Source of the DNA: an uncultured Paracoccaceae bacterium
Lineage (GTDB): Bacteria > Pseudomonadota > Alphaproteobacteria > Rhodobacterales > Rhodobacteraceae
Assembly: GCA_951812305.1 (NCBI GenBank)
Contig: CATOSB010000032.1
Coordinates: 1 to 64,000 of the forward strand
Length of the DNA: 64,000 nucleotides
Direction of reading: 5' to 3'
The notes beneath the pieces were generated by a model. That model did no database searches, was not told the origin of the DNA, and saw only the letters and a list, made by a program, of their open reading frames with translations. Every line of letters starts with the position of its first letter. The first letter of the stretch is position 1. Shown in pieces: positions 51,934 to 61,017 of this stretch. The position numbers were made by a program, and so were the translations under genes.

Positions 51934-52347
51934 TCAGCTGTCCGGCTCCCCGGTGAGAAGCGACGTCGCCACCGGGATCACCGCCTCGCGCAGGTCGGGA
52001 ATGGCCAGCACCACCAGCGCGATCACAAGACAGGTCAGGAGCATGGTTATCAGAGCGATCCAAATCGGCCGGCGGCGAAGGGCTCTGTCGATCTTGCGCA
52101 AGGCGGCCGCCTGCGCGTCCATCTGGTCGGAGAGCCTGTAGCATTCGGCGCGGATGCCCGCGAGGTCGCCAAAGATGTGTTCGGTAATCGCCTCGCTCCC
52201 GCCCTGCAACCCGTTGAGCCGCTTTTCCAGCCACGCGACCATGTCAAAGAGATCGCCGGTCGTGGCCGGAGAGCCGGACACCCGGCTTTGATCCTCGCCC
52301 CCGTCCGGCTCCCCGGACGTCGGATCGTTCTGTCTCAGCTTGTCCAT
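51934..52347 (-). CDS. Membrane protein with coiled coil
   Basis: A 137-aa protein: soluble helical N-terminal part (FDMVAWLEKRLNGLQGG, SDQMDAQAAALRKIDRAL) and a transmembrane helix near residues 95-117 (WIALITMLLTCLVIALVVLA). Unknown. Same direction as the DUF1640-like gene and trbD-like gene. Confidence 0.55.
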   Translation of the reverse strand: MDKLRQNDPTSGEPDGGEDQSRVSGSPATTGDLFDMVAWLEKRLNGLQGGSEAITEHIFGDLAGIRAECYRLSDQMDAQAAALRKIDRALRRRPIWIALITMLLTCLVIALVVLAIPDLREAVIPVATSLLTGEPDS

Positions 52348-52380
52348 GCCCTGCGGTATATCGCGGAATCGTCGCCGGGG

Positions 52381-52917
52381 CTATTCCGCTTCGGTTCCCT
52401 CCTGCCGCCACGGATCGTCGGCGGGGTCTTTCGGCATGGTGAAGACCCGGAGACAGACAAGCGCCACCAGAACGGCTTGAGCGATCACGCCCGCCATGAG
52501 CCCGAAGACCGCCCAGACGATGCCTGCGGGCAGCAACATGGCACCGGTGACCCCGGCCCAGGCGAGAATGACACTCTCTCGGGCGGGCGGATCGTTATAG
52601 CCCACGAAGGGCAAATGCCCGGGCAGGCTCGGATCGGGCAGCACATCGGGCATGTGGCGGGGATATTTCATCGCCTCCCAGCGCACGGCGAACCAGAGCG
52701 GGTCCCGGGCGGCGGCACGGCGCAGCGCGATAAAGCCGGCGACAAACAGCCCCACCCCACCGATCAGGCCGAAGATGTCCAGCCCGAATATGACCACTGT
52801 GATGAAGCCGACCGCACCGATGAGAATCAGAAACGGCAAACGCTCGCAGCCGAAGAGCTGCGGCGGGCGCATCAGGTCCATGTCGATCCGGCCGTAGGGT
52901 TTGGTATCGTCTGTCAT
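52381..52917 (-). CDS. trbD: TrbD/VirB3-like protein with C-terminal extension
   Basis: The first 100 residues follow the TrbD/VirB3 pattern: DLMRPPQLFGCERLPF, a pair of membrane helices, then LRRAAARDPLWFAVRWEAMK and a YPRHMP segment. VirB3-type proteins sit in the inner membrane next to the VirB4/TrbE ATPase. At 178 aa it is longer than usual (about 100 aa); the extension adds two more helices. It is on the minus strand, divergent from trbB, unlike the common trbB-C-D-E order. The start at ATG 52917 skips an alternative at 52929. Confidence 0.7.
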   Translation of the reverse strand: MTDDTKPYGRIDMDLMRPPQLFGCERLPFLILIGAVGFITVVIFGLDIFGLIGGVGLFVAGFIALRRAAARDPLWFAVRWEAMKYPRHMPDVLPDPSLPGHLPFVGYNDPPARESVILAWAGVTGAMLLPAGIVWAVFGLMAGVIAQAVLVALVCLRVFTMPKDPADDPWRQEGTEAE

Positions 52918-52998
52918 GTGTCTCTCCATGTCAGCAGATCCCTCACCTGCCCGATGGAGAGCCTCGGTGCCATATTGGGCTCCGCCCGTTCACACCTC

Positions 52999-53108
52999 AA
53001 TCGCTCCCCCGGAGCGATTGCCGCCTTCGGCGGTCCGGTGCTCACTGCGCATCACTTTGTGCATCTCTCAATCTCCCGTGAGTGTTTGGTGATTCTCACA
53101 ATGGGAGA
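52999..53108. promoter_or_regulatory. Hairpin-rich divergent promoter region of the trb genes
   Basis: Between trbD and trbB lie three inverted repeats: AATCGCTCC-CCC-GGAGCGATT (52999-53019, perfect), CCGCC-TTC-GGCGG (53021-53033, perfect), and TCTCCCGTGAG...CTCAC-AAT-GGGAGA (53072-53108). No T-tracts follow, so they are more likely operators or RNA elements than terminators. A GGAGG site at 53174-53178 precedes the trbB ATG by 8 bases. Confidence 0.5.
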
Positions 53109-53186
53109 GGCGGGGGTCCGGGTCAACGATCCGGCCCCCCGCCGCCTTTCGCCCCACCCGGCGCATCCCGTCCCGGAGGCCCGCCC

Positions 53187-54077
53187 ATGAGCAGCGCCCC
53201 CCTGCCTGGCCCCATCGGACGGCTTCTTGAGGCCCCCGATGTGGTCGAGATCAGCTGCAATCCCGACGGGCGGGTCTTCGTGGAGCGTTTCGGGGCCGAT
53301 CCCTGCCCCCACGGGCATATGGACGCGCGGGACGCGGACCGCTTCATCCGCTGGTGCGCCACCCTCTCGAAGACGCGGGTGGCAGCGGACACCCCGATTT
53401 TCTCGGGGCGCATTCCCGGCACCGCCCACCGGATCGAGGCGCTGGTGCCGCCCGTGGTCGACGCTCCCGCCTTCTCGATCCGGCGCCACAGCACCCGGCC
53501 GATCACCCTTGCCGGTTTCGTTCCCGACGAGACCCCGAGACGCCTCATCGAGACTGCCATCGCCACACGCCAGAACATCCTCATCGCGGGGGCCACGGGC
53601 TCCGGCAAGACCACGCTTCTCAATGCCTGCCTCCACCATCTGAACGATCTCGCCCCCGAGACCCGGCTGGTGGTGATCGAGGACACGCCCGAGATCCGCG
53701 CACCATTCGCCAATTCCATGGCGATCCGGACCGCGGACCGCGTCACGATGGACCGCCTGCTGGTCTCGGCACTCCGGCTGGCACCGCAGCGCATTATCGT
53801 CGGCGAGGTCCGCGAGGGCGCGGTCCTGATGACCCTGCTCAAGGCCTGGAACACCGGCCATCCCGGCGGCCTCGTGACGCTGCATGCCAACGGCGCCGAT
53901 GAGGTGATGGCGCGGCTGGCCATGCTGGCCACCGAGGTCACACCCACCGACCAGACCCCCTTCATCAGGAACACGACAGACATGATCGTCTTTGTCCGGC
54001 GCGGGCGGGGCCGCCCCGAAGTGGCCACGATCACCTGCCGGACAGGATCAGAACTGGAGACGACCTATGCGATATAA
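53187..54077 (+). CDS. trbB: TrbB conjugation ATPase (VirB11 family)
   Basis: A 296-aa hexameric secretion ATPase: VVEISCNPDGRVFVE at the N-terminal domain, Walker A GATGSGKTTLL near residue 137, the Asp box VVIEDTPEIR, Walker B-type IIVGEVREGA, and the His box GGLVTLHANGADE. It would energise the P-type mating-pair apparatus at the inner membrane. I use ATG 53187; the frame extends upstream but without homology. It overlaps trbC by 11 bp. Confidence 0.93.
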   Translation: MSSAPLPGPIGRLLEAPDVVEISCNPDGRVFVERFGADPCPHGHMDARDADRFIRWCATLSKTRVAADTPIFSGRIPGTAHRIEALVPPVVDAPAFSIRRHSTRPITLAGFVPDETPRRLIETAIATRQNILIAGATGSGKTTLLNACLHHLNDLAPETRLVVIEDTPEIRAPFANSMAIRTADRVTMDRLLVSALRLAPQRIIVGEVREGAVLMTLLKAWNTGHPGGLVTLHANGADEVMARLAMLATEVTPTDQTPFIRNTTDMIVFVRRGRGRPEVATITCRTGSELETTYAI

Positions 54078-54459
54078 CCTCCTTTTCGGGGCCGGGCTCA
54101 CGAGCCTCCCGGGCGCAGCATTTGCCACCGACCAGATATTCACCGGGCGCAGCCCGATCATGGCCTTTACCGATTTCATCCTGGGGCCGTTCGCCTACAT
54201 GCTGATCATTCTCGGCCTCGTGGCCACGCTCGGCGGGTTGATCCTGGGCAGCGATATGGGCGGCTTTGCCCGCCGCGCGCCGCTCGCGGTGCTGGCCGGC
54301 GCGGTGCTGGCCGGGGCCAATATCATGGCCTCGACGCTCTTCGGTGAGAGCCGCGCCTATACCATCCCGGAGGTCTGGCGCACCGAATACACCCAGGACC
54401 TGCCCGTCTCCGCCCCCGAGCCTCCCGACCCGTCCACCGTCAGGGAGGTTTTGAAGTGA
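54067..54459 (+). CDS. trbC: TrbC conjugative pilin precursor
   Basis: A 130-aa protein with a signal sequence (LLFGAGLTSLPGAAFA), then two hydrophobic helices (FILGPFAYMLIILGLVATLG and FARRAPLAVLAGAVLAGANI) separated by a short loop, the TrbC/VirB2 pilin layout. TrbC is processed to the conjugative pilus subunit. It is flanked by trbB and trbG with short overlaps on both sides. Confidence 0.85.
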   Translation: MRYNLLFGAGLTSLPGAAFATDQIFTGRSPIMAFTDFILGPFAYMLIILGLVATLGGLILGSDMGGFARRAPLAVLAGAVLAGANIMASTLFGESRAYTIPEVWRTEYTQDLPVSAPEPPDPSTVREVLK

Positions 54460-55730
54460 TCCGCGCCGTCAGCCTTGCCCTGCTGGTTCTCGCCGCCAGC
54501 CCCGGCGCGTTCGCGCAGGAAACCCCCGATGTGCCGCTCCCCCCGGGCATCGGCAGCAATCTTCTGGATGGGGCCGGGCATCCGCCTGCCCCGGACGGGA
54601 CCACCATCACGCCGGAGGCCGCAGAGCCCCCCGGGCCAGAGACGCCGGCACCCGTCGACGAGAGACCCGCGCCGGTCCCGGCATCCGATATCGATCCCGC
54701 TCCGCCGGAACGCGACGCGGACAAGGCCTTCACACCGGGACCCTTACCACCGGCCCCCGCACCCGCCTCCTCCGACCCGGGCAGCGCACATTCCGTGCGC
54801 GCGCTGCTTCGGGGTCTCTGGCGGGCGGACGTGGCGGAGGGGTTGACCGATCTCGGCTTCGACGTCTGGCTGGCCGGCGAGATCGGATCAGAAGCCCCTG
54901 CCCCTGCAACGCCTGACACCCAGCCGGACCGCATCCGCGCGGTTTCCGAACGCTGGGAGAGCCGCACCGGCCCGGTGGCGCTCGGGCAGGCAGGCCGTGT
55001 GGTCACCACCTTCGGTGCGGCAATCCCCACGGCCTTCTGCGCCCCGCTCACCGTCTGTTACATCGAACTGGAACCGGGCGAGGTTCTGACCGACACCCCC
55101 TCCTGGGGCGATACCGCCCGCTGGCAGGTGGTGGCCAAGGTCCAGGGCCGTGACCCGGAAACGGTCGTGCTCGAGATCAAGCCGGCGGGGGATGCAGAGA
55201 CCACCAACCTGGTCATTCCCACCGACCGACGCCTCTATTCGATCACGCTTGTCAACGACGCGGAGGTCCACACCCCGATCCTGGCCTTTCGCTATCCGGG
55301 CAGCGAGGCCCGCGCCATCGCCGCCGGGATCGCCGCGCGGAAAGAGGCGGAAGCAGCAGCGGAGCGCCGCCGCGCGCAAGCCACAGCCGCCACCGCAGCG
55401 GCACGCGCCGCCACCCTGGAACGCAGCGGGGTCGAGACATCCACCGGCGCGCGCGCCGCCGGGGATCTCGACTTTGCCTTCCGGATCACCGGCGAGGCCC
55501 GCTTCCGCCCGGTCCGCGTCTTCGCCGATGGCACGCGCACCTATATCGATCTGCACCCCCGCTACCGGGGTATGCTGCCCGCGATCCTGCCCGGGCCGGG
55601 CGAGGCGAACAAGGCGCTCAACACCCGCGTGAGCGAAGGCGGCACCCGGCTGGTGGCCGACCGCGTGATCACCGACATCTGGTTGCAGGCGGGCCGTGAG
55701 CGGGTGCGCATCCGAAAGGCCGGGCCATGA
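54456..55730 (+). CDS. trbG: TrbG, VirB9-family outer-membrane complex protein
   Basis: A 424-aa protein with a signal peptide (VSLALLVLAASPGAFAQ), a long Pro-rich linker (residues 30-105), an N-terminal VirB9-type beta domain (RVVTTFGAAIPTAFCAP to AFRYPG), an Ala/Arg-rich helix and the C-terminal beta domain (LDFAFRITGEARFRPVRVFA, then DLHPRYRG). It would form the periplasmic/outer-membrane core with TrbI and TrbH. The linker is longer than in typical TrbG. Confidence 0.88.
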   Translation: MIRAVSLALLVLAASPGAFAQETPDVPLPPGIGSNLLDGAGHPPAPDGTTITPEAAEPPGPETPAPVDERPAPVPASDIDPAPPERDADKAFTPGPLPPAPAPASSDPGSAHSVRALLRGLWRADVAEGLTDLGFDVWLAGEIGSEAPAPATPDTQPDRIRAVSERWESRTGPVALGQAGRVVTTFGAAIPTAFCAPLTVCYIELEPGEVLTDTPSWGDTARWQVVAKVQGRDPETVVLEIKPAGDAETTNLVIPTDRRLYSITLVNDAEVHTPILAFRYPGSEARAIAAGIAARKEAEAAAERRRAQATAATAAARAATLERSGVETSTGARAAGDLDFAFRITGEARFRPVRVFADGTRTYIDLHPRYRGMLPAILPGPGEANKALNTRVSEGGTRLVADRVITDIWLQAGRERVRIRKAGP

Positions 55731-56275
55731 CCTGGGGGCCGCTTGATCCCATACCAATGGCGGTGCTTTTTGTTCTCGGCCTCGGTCTCTTCGTCGTGGC
55801 TGTCGGGCTGCTCCGGGCCGTGCGGGACCGGCCCGATGAACCGGCGTTTCGCCCCAAGGCGCTTCTCAACCGCCCGGAAGCGAAGCTTTACCGGATGATC
55901 GCCCACCGGCTGCCAAAGGGTTATCACCTGATGGCGCAGGCTTCCTATGGCGAGATGGTACGCTGTGCGAGCACCGCCAAATTCCTCACCGTCAATACCC
56001 GCCGCGCCGATATCGCAATAACCGACCGCGCCTTCAACGTGATCGCCGTCTTCGAATACCAGGGTCCCGGCCATTACGGACGCAGCGTGCAGAGTGCCCT
56101 GCGCGCGCGGCGCGGCGACACCGCAAAACGCCGCGCTCTCGAAGAGGCCGGTATCCCGCTCATCGACATCCCGAAAGACTTCGATGCACCCACGGTGGAC
56201 GCGGCCCTCGCCGTGATCTTTCCCGCAGAAACCCCCGAGCGCCCGCCCGGCGCAATCCGGAGGACCACCCCATGA
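55727..56275 (+). CDS. Membrane-anchored DUF2726-like protein
   Basis: A 182-aa protein with one N-terminal transmembrane helix (MAVLFVLGLGLFVVAVGLL) and a DUF2726-like cytoplasmic domain: LLNRPEAKLYRMIAHRLPKG, FLTVNTRRADIAITDR, FEYQGPGHYG, EEAGIPLIDIP. DUF2726 resembles restriction-endonuclease-like folds. It sits inside the trb operon between trbG and trbH with 4-bp overlaps, which is not the standard set. Role unknown. Confidence 0.75.
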   Translation: MTWGPLDPIPMAVLFVLGLGLFVVAVGLLRAVRDRPDEPAFRPKALLNRPEAKLYRMIAHRLPKGYHLMAQASYGEMVRCASTAKFLTVNTRRADIAITDRAFNVIAVFEYQGPGHYGRSVQSALRARRGDTAKRRALEEAGIPLIDIPKDFDAPTVDAALAVIFPAETPERPPGAIRRTTP

Positions 56276-56757
56276 GGATGCCCCTTCTCGCCGCCCTCAC
56301 CTGCCTTCTTCTCGCCGGCTGCGGCGCGGGGTTTGGCCCGGGTCTGACCCCGCTCGGCCTGACCCTGCCCGGCGGCGGCGCGGACACCGCCCGGGTCAGC
56401 GCGGCGCAGGCCTGCGCCATCGGCTATGATCTGGCGCGCAGCATCCATGACCGGGTGTCGCTCAGACGCACCGTCATCGTGGCCCCGAAGCGGGAAACCG
56501 CCTGCGAGCGCCATGCCCTTGAATACCTCCGCCGCGCGGGCTTCCGCATCGACCGCACCGGCCAGGGCGGGGTCGCGCTCGACATCCGCCTTGATCGCCT
56601 CGACCCCGATACCGTTTCGGCCGTGGCGGAAATCGGCGGAACGCTCAGGATCGCGCGGCTCTACCGCCCGGTGCGCACCGGCGTTCTTCCCGCCGGGCCG
56701 GTGAGCGTGCAGCACCTCGACCCCGATACCTACAGCGCGCGGGAGGGTGCCCGATGA
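56272..56757 (+). CDS. trbH: TrbH-like lipoprotein
   Basis: A 161-aa protein with a lipobox (LLLAGC, Cys at residue 17), a Gly/Leu-rich linker and a small C-terminal domain (GFRIDRTGQGGVALDIRLDR, LRIARLYRPVRTG). Size, lipobox and the position before trbE fit TrbH, the VirB7-like lipoprotein of P-type systems. Confidence 0.75.
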   Translation: MRMPLLAALTCLLLAGCGAGFGPGLTPLGLTLPGGGADTARVSAAQACAIGYDLARSIHDRVSLRRTVIVAPKRETACERHALEYLRRAGFRIDRTGQGGVALDIRLDRLDPDTVSAVAEIGGTLRIARLYRPVRTGVLPAGPVSVQHLDPDTYSAREGAR

Positions 56758-59103
56758 AAGGCCCGCGGCGCTTCATGGATCTCCTGAACTGGGGCGCCCT
56801 CATCGCCCCGGGCGTGATCCTCGGAAAGGACGGCTCCTGTCTCGCGGGCTGGCGGATGCGCGGGCTCGATACCGAAAGCATGGAACCCGACGTGTTTGAG
56901 AGCTGGATGGCCACGCTGGCGCTCAGGCTGTCGGAGTTCGGCGATGACCATGTGCTCTGGGTGGTTTTTCACCGCCGGGCGCTGCAACCCGTCCCCGACC
57001 TCGAACCGACCGGCCAACAGGCGCTGGACGTGCTCGCCATCGAGATGAACGAACTCCTTGCCGCGCCGGGCACGCTCTGGGCCGACGAACTGACGCTGTT
57101 TTTCTCCTGGACGCCCGAAGTGGAGATGGCACCGGAGGAGAAACCCGCCGCCTTCGCCGATGAATGCGCCCTCCTGGAAACCCGGCTCGATCACATCCTC
57201 GGGCTGACCCGGCTGGACCGGACAGAGGAGGACGGGGGTCTGCGCTCCGAACTTTGCGCCCATCTGTCCGCACTGGCCGGCACACCCCGCCCCGCGCCCC
57301 GGATCGATCCCGACACGCTGCCGGTGGGGCTTGACGCACTCTTCCCCGATTGCGTGCAGGAGCGTCTCTCCGGCCCGCTCCGGGTCTCGGGCCGCCCGCT
57401 GGCCTGCCTCACCATCGAAGGCTTGCGGGAGACCTATCCGCTCGCGCCGCTCGCAGCACTTCAGGACGTGCCGATGCCCTTCGCCTGGGTGACCCGCTTC
57501 GCGGCGATGTCGCCCCAGACCGCGCGGGCGAGCGCGCTCTGGAACCGCAAGCTCTGGCACCAGTCCGGTGCGGACATGATCGGCAACATCACCGGCCATG
57601 CCGGCGGCAGGCCCAAGCTCTATGAGGCCTCCATGGCCGCGAGCGCCGATCAGACGGTCGCGGTTGCCACACGCGGCGACGAGGGCTTCGGGACCTTCGT
57701 GCCGGTCCTGCTGGTCTATGGCGACCCCGGGCAGCCCCATGACGCGCTCGCCCCGCGCCTGCGCATCCTGCGCGAGGCCCTCGGTGCCGGCACGCTCAGC
57801 CTGCGCGAGGAGCGCGCCAACGCGGTCCCGGCCTTCCTTTCCGCCCTCCCCGGCCATGTCGCCCCGAACCCAAGGGCGCGGATGACGCGCGCCCGCGTTA
57901 TGGCCGATTTCATGCCGGTCAGGGGCATCGACCGGGGCCGATCCGCCTGCCCCTCCGCATTGATGCCCAAACACAGCCCCGCGCTTCTGCCCGCGCGTGC
58001 GCGCACCGGCGAGATGTTTCATTTCAACCTGCATGTGGGCGATGTCGGCCATACGCTCATGTTCGGTCCCACCGGCGGCGGCAAGTCGGTGCTCCTCGGC
58101 CTCATCGCCTCGGCCTGGCTCCGGTATCCGGACGCCCGGGTGATCTTCTTTGACCGGCATCGTTCGGTCCGCCACGCCTGCAACGCGCTCGGCGGCACCT
58201 TTCTCGAACCCGGCACCGGCGAGGAGCAGGGCCTCGCGCCCATGGCCCATGTGCATGATCTCGGGGCACCCTGGGCGGTGGACTGGCTCTGTGAACTGGT
58301 CCGCCAGGGCACCGGCACCCGGCCAAACCCCGAACAGGCCGAAGAACTCGGACGCGCCGCCCTGGCGTTGATGCGCACGCCGGAACCGGGGCTCCGGCAG
58401 GTCCAGGAATATGTCCAGGACGCCACGCTGCGCCAGTGCCTGGAAGAATGGCTCACGGGACCGCTGGCGGGAACCTTCGACCGCGACGGGATCGATCTGG
58501 ATGCCGGCCTTGACGGCGCACGCCTGACCGTCTTCGAGACCGCCGCGCTTCTCGATGCCCGCGAGGCCGTCACAGTGCTCTCGCTTGACTATATATTCGC
58601 GCAGGTCGCGCGGCGTTTCGAACGGACGCCCCACCCTCGTCATCCTCGACGAGGCCTGGAGCTTTCTCGGCCACGACATCTTCGCCGCGCGAATCCGCTC
58701 CTGGCTGAAAGAGGGCCGCAAGATGAATGTGGCGGTCCTGATGGCAACCCAGTCGATCTCGGATGCGGTGAACTCCGCCATGATCACCGATCTGCTCGAC
58801 GGCTGTCCAACCCGGATCTTCCTGCCCAACCCGCAGGCGCAGACCTCCGTGCAGGCGCCGCACTATCGCGCCCTGCAACTCGATCCCGCGCAGATCGCCC
58901 TCATCGCGGCGGCCCGGCCAAAAAACGAACTCTACCTCATGCAGGCGGGCACAAGACGGCTCATCAGCTTCGCGCTCGGTCCCGCCGCCCTCTCGATCCT
59001 CGGCCAGACCAGCCAGACCGCAAGCCGGCGCGCCGGGGCGGAGGGCAAAACCCATCCCGACTACTGGAAGGAGGACCTTATCCGTGACACAGAAATCACT
59101 TGA
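56754..59103 (+). pseudogene. trbE: TrbE conjugation ATPase (VirB4 family), frameshifted
   Basis: The first frame (56754 to about 58622) holds the N-terminal CagE_TrbE domain and Walker A GPTGGGKSVLL near residue 440. At 58620-58626 one extra base (C at 58623) throws the frame off; the other frame (ending 59103) continues with GRPTLVILDEAWSF, the Walker B motif, then MATQSISDA and the normal C-terminus. Reading across the shift gives a protein of about 780 residues, normal for TrbE. As sequenced the gene makes a product lacking Walker B. A sequencing error is possible. Confidence 0.85.
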
Positions 59104-59902
59104 AACCGCGCTGCTTCTCATCGCGCTTGCCATGACCCCCCTGCCCGCCGCTGGCGGTGGCGTCACCGGTCATGCCACCGAATGGACGCAGCTTCTCAAC
59201 AACAGCCAGCTCGCGAAGATCGTCACCACCGAGGGGGCCATTCTCTCGACCGAAACCCAAAGTCTCGCGGCGCAGGCGGAACAGCTCGCAACCGAGCTTG
59301 CCGCCTATGAGGTCATGCTGCGTGATATCAAAAGCCTGCCGGAGCGACACCTGCGCGAGGCCATGACCGCAGTGACCCGGCTGCGCGGGATCGGCCAGGC
59401 GGCCGGCGCCCTGGCGCAGTCGGGCCGCGCGCTCGACAGCTTCCTGCGCTCCGATCTGATCACCGATCCCCTCTTCGAGCGCCGCGACCTCGACCGGGCG
59501 CGCCTCGGCGAGGATTATGACACCTGGCAGGACCGCTGGCAGGCCGCGCTGGAAACCGGGCTCAGGGGTGCCGGCGCGACGCTCGGGGATGTCGGGAGCG
59601 AGGCCCGGCTGATCGATCTTGTCACCGCGCGGTTTGGCTCCGAGGCGGGTCAGATGCAGGTGCTTCAGGGCGCCAGCCAGATCGCGGCCTCCATGGCGCG
59701 GCAAATGAATGATCTGCGTGCCCTGACCGCAACCCAGGGCGAGACCGTCGCCGTGGCCTGGGGCCGGGTACTGGCGGATATGGACCGCCGGGAGGTCGCC
59801 GAACGCCGCTTCGAGACCGAGGTCCACGAAACCCTTGAACGTCTCGACACCCGGTCGCGCGGCCGCAGCATGCAGGACATGTTCGGCCTGGGCAGACCGT
59901 GA
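59084..59902 (+). CDS. trbJ: TrbJ (VirB5-like) protein
   Basis: A 272-aa exported protein (signal ALLLIALAMTPLPAAGGG), almost all helical, with EWTQLLNNSQLAKI near the N-terminus and the family-like QGASQIAASMARQMNDLRAL block near residue 195. TrbJ carries VirB5-like functions in pilus assembly and entry exclusion. The GTG start at 59084 overlaps the end of trbE by 20 bp. Confidence 0.85.
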   Translation: MTQKSLETALLLIALAMTPLPAAGGGVTGHATEWTQLLNNSQLAKIVTTEGAILSTETQSLAAQAEQLATELAAYEVMLRDIKSLPERHLREAMTAVTRLRGIGQAAGALAQSGRALDSFLRSDLITDPLFERRDLDRARLGEDYDTWQDRWQAALETGLRGAGATLGDVGSEARLIDLVTARFGSEAGQMQVLQGASQIAASMARQMNDLRALTATQGETVAVAWGRVLADMDRREVAERRFETEVHETLERLDTRSRGRSMQDMFGLGRP

Positions 59903-61017
59903 TGCGCCGAATCTGTTCATACAGTGCGCCCACGCTCGCCCTGACCGCAGGTCTGCTCTTGCTGCTGTCCGGTCCGGCTGAGGCCCAGGCCGTGGGAGAT
60001 GCGCTCGAGGACATGATTGTCACCATGAAGGGCCAGCTCGATGCCGTGGGCACGCGGCTTGGCGATCTCGTGCGCCAGGCGATGATCACGCTTCTGGTGG
60101 TGGATTTCACACTGCGCGCCGGACGGGCAATCCTCGGCGACAGCGATGTCACCGGGCTGGTCAAGGGCTTCGCCTTCCAGCTCGGCTTTGTCAGCTGTGT
60201 CTGGCTCCTGGCCGGAATGGTGCCGGTCTTCGTCCACTGGCTCGCCCGCACGGCGCTTGATATTGCCGGGACCGCCGGCGGCGCCAACATCGAACCCGGC
60301 GCCATGGTCGGCCAGGGTCTCTCCCGCGCCTGGGGCTGGATGCAGGCGATGGAGCTCTGGAGCCCGGGCACCTGGTTCTACATCTTTGCCGCCGTCATCT
60401 CGATCATCGTGCTGGCCATGTCCGTGGCGATGCTGGTGGTGATCTGGGCCGAGCTGTATCTCGTCGGCCTCGCCGGCATCGCCGCCCTCCTCTTCGCCGG
60501 TCTCACCGAAACCCGCGACATCGCGCTTGGCTATGTCAACGCCCTCATCGGCAAGGCCTTCAAACTCATGGGGCTGATGATCGTCATCTCCTCGATGGGG
60601 GCGATGACCGACGCGCTGGCCACAAGCGCAGGCGCGGGGCTCCTGAACGCCATGGGCATCGTGCTGTTGCAGATCGTCAGCGGGGTCATGATCCTGACCC
60701 TGCCCCAGACAATCGAGGCGCTGGTCGCCGGGGCGAAGATCGGCAGTCGCAGCGCCGAGATGGTGGGCAGGATGGCGGGATCGGCCGGAAAGACCATGGC
60801 CGTGACCGGGGCGGGCACGGCAGTGGGGGCCGCTGTCGGGACCGTGGCGGGTGCAAAAGCCGGGGCCGGGGCGAGCGGGATTGGCAAGGCCGCGCTGACC
60901 GGCGCGCGCAACACAGGCATGGACTGGGGCAGCGCCGCCGCCCGGGGAGACATTCGCGGCTCGATCGCGCGGAAAATCAGCGAGAAGATCGGACGCACCG
61001 GGGGCGAGGACACATGA
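59902..61017 (+). CDS. trbL: TrbL (VirB6 superfamily) membrane protein
   Basis: A 371-aa protein with a signal sequence and about six transmembrane helices between residues 60 and 265 (for example WFYIFAAVISIIVLAMSVAM and GIAALLFAGLTETRDIALGY), then an Ala/Gly-rich C-terminal tail (AGTAVGAAVGTVAGAKAGAG). This is the usual layout of TrbL, the polytopic channel component. I start at ATG 59902, which overlaps the trbJ stop. Confidence 0.88.
   Translation: MRRICSYSAPTLALTAGLLLLLSGPAEAQAVGDALEDMIVTMKGQLDAVGTRLGDLVRQAMITLLVVDFTLRAGRAILGDSDVTGLVKGFAFQLGFVSCVWLLAGMVPVFVHWLARTALDIAGTAGGANIEPGAMVGQGLSRAWGWMQAMELWSPGTWFYIFAAVISIIVLAMSVAMLVVIWAELYLVGLAGIAALLFAGLTETRDIALGYVNALIGKAFKLMGLMIVISSMGAMTDALATSAGAGLLNAMGIVLLQIVSGVMILTLPQTIEALVAGAKIGSRSAEMVGRMAGSAGKTMAVTGAGTAVGAAVGTVAGAKAGAGASGIGKAALTGARNTGMDWGSAAARGDIRGSIARKISEKIGRTGGEDT

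Noticed and set aside
53001..53033. Rho-independent terminator at the palindromes before trbB
   Set aside because: Stems are strong but no T-tract follows on either strand, and they lie between divergent starts where no terminator is expected.
56730..58829. A 699-codon minus-strand frame opposite trbE
   Set aside because: Typical GC-rich antisense shadow; no motif, and trbE motifs are unmistakable on the plus strand.
58555..59103. Independent gene encoding the C-terminal part of TrbE
   Set aside because: No start signal; it is the continuation of trbE after a one-base shift.
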